From the NCBI GenBank assembly GCA_002869425.1, contig PKSZ01000459.1, forward strand, positions 1 through 9,922: a stretch of 9,922 bases of DNA. The letters run 5' to 3'. The stretch comes from Marinilabiliales bacterium. Lineage in GTDB: Bacteria; Bacteroidota; Bacteroidia; Bacteroidales; BM523. Positions 7,988 to 9,922 of the stretch are shown piece by piece; the stretch's first letter is position 1, and every line of letters begins with the position of its first letter. Both the position numbers and the translations under genes were made by a program. The notes beneath the pieces are model-generated. The model saw only the letters and a program-made list of their open reading frames with translations, did no database searches and was not told the origin of the DNA.

Positions 7988-8019
7988 AAAAGCATAGGAA
8001 ATAATTCATAATTTTAAGA

Positions 8020-9264
8020 ATGATTAATTTTGATAGGTTTATACTGGATAATGGGCTTAGAGTTTTGGTCCATAATGATCCATCTACACCAATTGCAACA
8101 GTTAATATCCTGTATAATGTTGGTGCTAAAGATGAAAGTTCTGATAAAACAGGATTTGCCCATTTATTCGAGCATTTAATGTTTGGCGGATCGATAAACA
8201 TTCCTTCCTTTGATCAACCCATACAAAATGTTGGTGGCGAAAATAATGCATTTACAAGTAATGATATTACCAATTATTATATCAATTTGCCTGTTCAAAA
8301 CATTGAAACAGCCTTTTGGTTAGAATCTGACAGAATGCTATCATTGGCATTTTCCGAGAAAAGTCTGCAGGTTCAGAGAAATGTGGTTATCGAAGAATTT
8401 AAGCAAAGATATTTAAACCAACCATATGGTGATGTTTGGTCATTAATAAGAAAAATGGCATATAAGGTGCATCCATATCAATGGCCCACAATTGGTAAAA
8501 AAATTGAGCATATTGAAAATGCAAGTCTTGCCGATGTTAAGAAGTTCTTTTTTGAAAATTATGCACCCAATAATGCAATACTGACTGTTGCTGGTAATGT
8601 ATCAGTTGATGAAATAAAGAAGATGGCTGAAAAGTGGTTTGGCCCAATTGAAAGGCGGAATATTAAAGAAAGAAAACTGCCACAGGAACCGGTACAGAAA
8701 GAAGCACAAAGGATGGAAGTAGTAAGGGATGTTCCTCAGGATTCATTTTATAAAGTGTGGCATATGTGTGGGAAGAGAGACAGCCAATACCATACAACAG
8801 ATTTAGTATCAGATTTATTATCCAATGGTAATTCTTCAAGATTATACCAGAATTTGGTAAAAAGAGATGGTATGTTTAGTGACGTACATGCTTATATTTT
8901 GGGAAGCCATGATCCTGGATTGTTTGTAACAACAGGTAAATTAATTCCAGGTGTAAGTATGGATGAGGCAGAAGACGCAATTGAAAAACAACTAGATGAA
9001 ATTAGAAATGGTAATTTTAGTGATGATGAGTTGCAGAAGGTGAAGAATAAAGTGGAATCAACCTTTTTGTTTTCTCATTTGAGCTGCCAGAGCAAGGCTT
9101 TGAGCTTATCTTTAAATGAATTGTTAACGGAAGCTGAGGATTTGAATCGTGAAATGGATAAATATGCAAGAGTAGGTAAGGATGAAATTGTATCCATTGC
9201 CCGGGATTTATTGAAGAATGAAAATTCTTCAACGCTTCAATATTTTGCAGAAAAAAAGAAATGA
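8020..9264 (+). CDS. M16B-family zinc metallopeptidase, catalytic member
   Basis: A 414-residue protein of the insulinase-like M16B family (processing-peptidase type). The inverted zinc motif HxxEH is His48-Leu-Phe-Glu51-His52, with Glu51 as general base. The third zinc ligand is in the RNVVIEEF block (Glu125 or Glu126). The strand GGENNAFTSNDITNYY (72-87) is typical of the active-site face. A second, non-catalytic M16_C half (about 170-350) includes NAILTVAGNV and the SSRLYQNLV segment that in relatives binds substrate. The size is that of a one-unit M16B subunit, half of a pitrilysin. No signal peptide is seen: the chain begins directly with strand sequence, so it is probably cytoplasmic. 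It is followed after one base by a second M16 gene lacking the zinc site, and the two probably form a heterodimer. The substrate is unknown. Confidence 0.92.
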   Translation: MINFDRFILDNGLRVLVHNDPSTPIATVNILYNVGAKDESSDKTGFAHLFEHLMFGGSINIPSFDQPIQNVGGENNAFTSNDITNYYINLPVQNIETAFWLESDRMLSLAFSEKSLQVQRNVVIEEFKQRYLNQPYGDVWSLIRKMAYKVHPYQWPTIGKKIEHIENASLADVKKFFFENYAPNNAILTVAGNVSVDEIKKMAEKWFGPIERRNIKERKLPQEPVQKEAQRMEVVRDVPQDSFYKVWHMCGKRDSQYHTTDLVSDLLSNGNSSRLYQNLVKRDGMFSDVHAYILGSHDPGLFVTTGKLIPGVSMDEAEDAIEKQLDEIRNGNFSDDELQKVKNKVESTFLFSHLSCQSKALSLSLNELLTEAEDLNREMDKYARVGKDEIVSIARDLLKNENSSTLQYFAEKKK

Positions 9265-9265
9265 A

Positions 9266-9922
9266 ATGGCTTTAAATAGAAAAATACAACCACAGGGAGA
9301 AGAAATAGGTACCATTGATATCATTCAGGCTAAAAAAAGTGTTTTAGATAATGGGATACCTTATTATAGTATTGATTGTGGAAATAATGAGGTTGTTAAA
9401 CTGGATTTTATATTTCCAGCCGGTTTGTGGTACCAGAAAAAGCCTTTTGTTGCTTCCACAACAAGCATGATGCTGCAAGAAGGAACAAGTAAGAAAAGTT
9501 CTGTTGAAATAGCAGAGATACTTGATTATTATGGTGCATATCTACATCTAAATGTGGAAAGAGATTTTGCTTTTGTATCACTTTTTTCATTGAATAAATA
9601 TCTCGATAAAACGCTTGATCTAGTCGAAGATATATTGTTTAATCCTGTTTTCCCTGAAAAGGAATTAAGCACTTATATCATGAAGAAAAAGCAAATTCTT
9701 GCCGTAGAATTTGAGAAAGTGAAAGTGTTGGCACGAAAGAAATTTGATAATGTTCTTTTTGGACATAATCATCCGTATGGTCAGCAATCGGAAATTGCTG
9801 ATTTCGACAATATTAAGCAAACAGATATTGTAAATTTCTTTAAACAGAACTACTATTTGGGAAAATGCCGTATCATTGCTTCAGGCAAGCTGGACAGAAG
9901 GCTACAGACAAATCTTAATAAA
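9266..9922 (+). CDS. M16B-family peptidase-like protein lacking the zinc motif, 3' end outside the window
   Basis: An open frame of 219 codons running off the window end. The fold-level pattern of an M16 N-terminal half is clear: SVLDNGIPYYSID (25-37), LDFIFPAGLW (46-55), MMLQEGTS (68-75) and SSVEIAEILDYYGAYL (78-93). Later come FGHNHPYGQQSE and DIVNFFKQNYYLGKCRIIASGKL, where relatives have the end of the first half-domain. Where the partner has His48-x-x-Glu51-His52, this protein aligns Ser64, Ser67 and Met68, so it cannot bind catalytic zinc there. Such inactive subunits pair with an active one, as in mitochondrial processing peptidase alpha/beta and bacterial two-gene M16B pairs. The ATG at 9266 lies one base after the upstream stop, which suggests translational coupling. 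An ATG at 9261 opens a frame that stops after four codons and is not used. No signal peptide is seen. Confidence 0.87.
   Translation, partial: MALNRKIQPQGEEIGTIDIIQAKKSVLDNGIPYYSIDCGNNEVVKLDFIFPAGLWYQKKPFVASTTSMMLQEGTSKKSSVEIAEILDYYGAYLHLNVERDFAFVSLFSLNKYLDKTLDLVEDILFNPVFPEKELSTYIMKKKQILAVEFEKVKVLARKKFDNVLFGHNHPYGQQSEIADFDNIKQTDIVNFFKQNYYLGKCRIIASGKLDRRLQTNLNK

Overview
The window looks like a piece of a Bacteroidota chromosome (Bacteroidia-like). It is A+T-rich, start sites mostly lack strong Shine-Dalgarno sequences, and octamers of the Bacteroidota -7 type (TAnnTTTG) lie upstream of several genes. The gene types also fit: a short DivIC/FtsB-like protein, a HolA of the Bacteroidota kind, a ClC with CBS domains, and paired cytoplasmic M16B peptidases. 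The phylum assignment is an inference from these signs; no rRNA or other marker gene is present.

Layout: (1) 49-363, minus strand, a small single-pass division protein of the FtsB/DivIC type. (2) A 164-base divergent spacer. (3) 528-5062, plus strand, a xanthine dehydrogenase cluster: xdhC (maturation factor), xdhA (two [2Fe-2S] clusters plus FAD in one chain) and xdhB (molybdenum-cofactor catalytic chain). The subunit arrangement is that of Rhodobacter capsulatus. (4) holA (5052-6056), the delta subunit of the DNA polymerase III clamp loader, starts with GTG inside the last codons of xdhB. (5) 6053-7825, minus strand, a ClC-family chloride channel/transporter with two C-terminal CBS domains; its stop codon overlaps the holA stop. 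(6) A 194-base divergent spacer. (7) 8020-9922, plus strand, two adjacent M16B peptidase genes. The first has an intact zinc motif. The second lacks it and runs off the end of the window.

The main oddity is in xdhB. The reading frame is full length (776 codon positions, against 777 residues in the R. capsulatus protein) and well conserved throughout, but an in-frame TAA at 4361-4363 (codon 544) cuts it. The part after the stop carries the conserved catalytic glutamate (GEPP motif, codon 724) and a cofactor-binding GQVEGAF motif. Unless the stop is a sequencing error or is read through, this xanthine dehydrogenase cannot be active. TAA ends other genes in the window normally, so a reassigned code is unlikely. 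The break looks recent, because nothing else in the frame has decayed. It also leaves about 690 bases of probably untranslated message ahead of the essential holA gene.

I found no new defence, mobile or RNA-based system here: no CRISPR, IS element, tRNA, rRNA, riboswitch or convincing rho-independent terminator.
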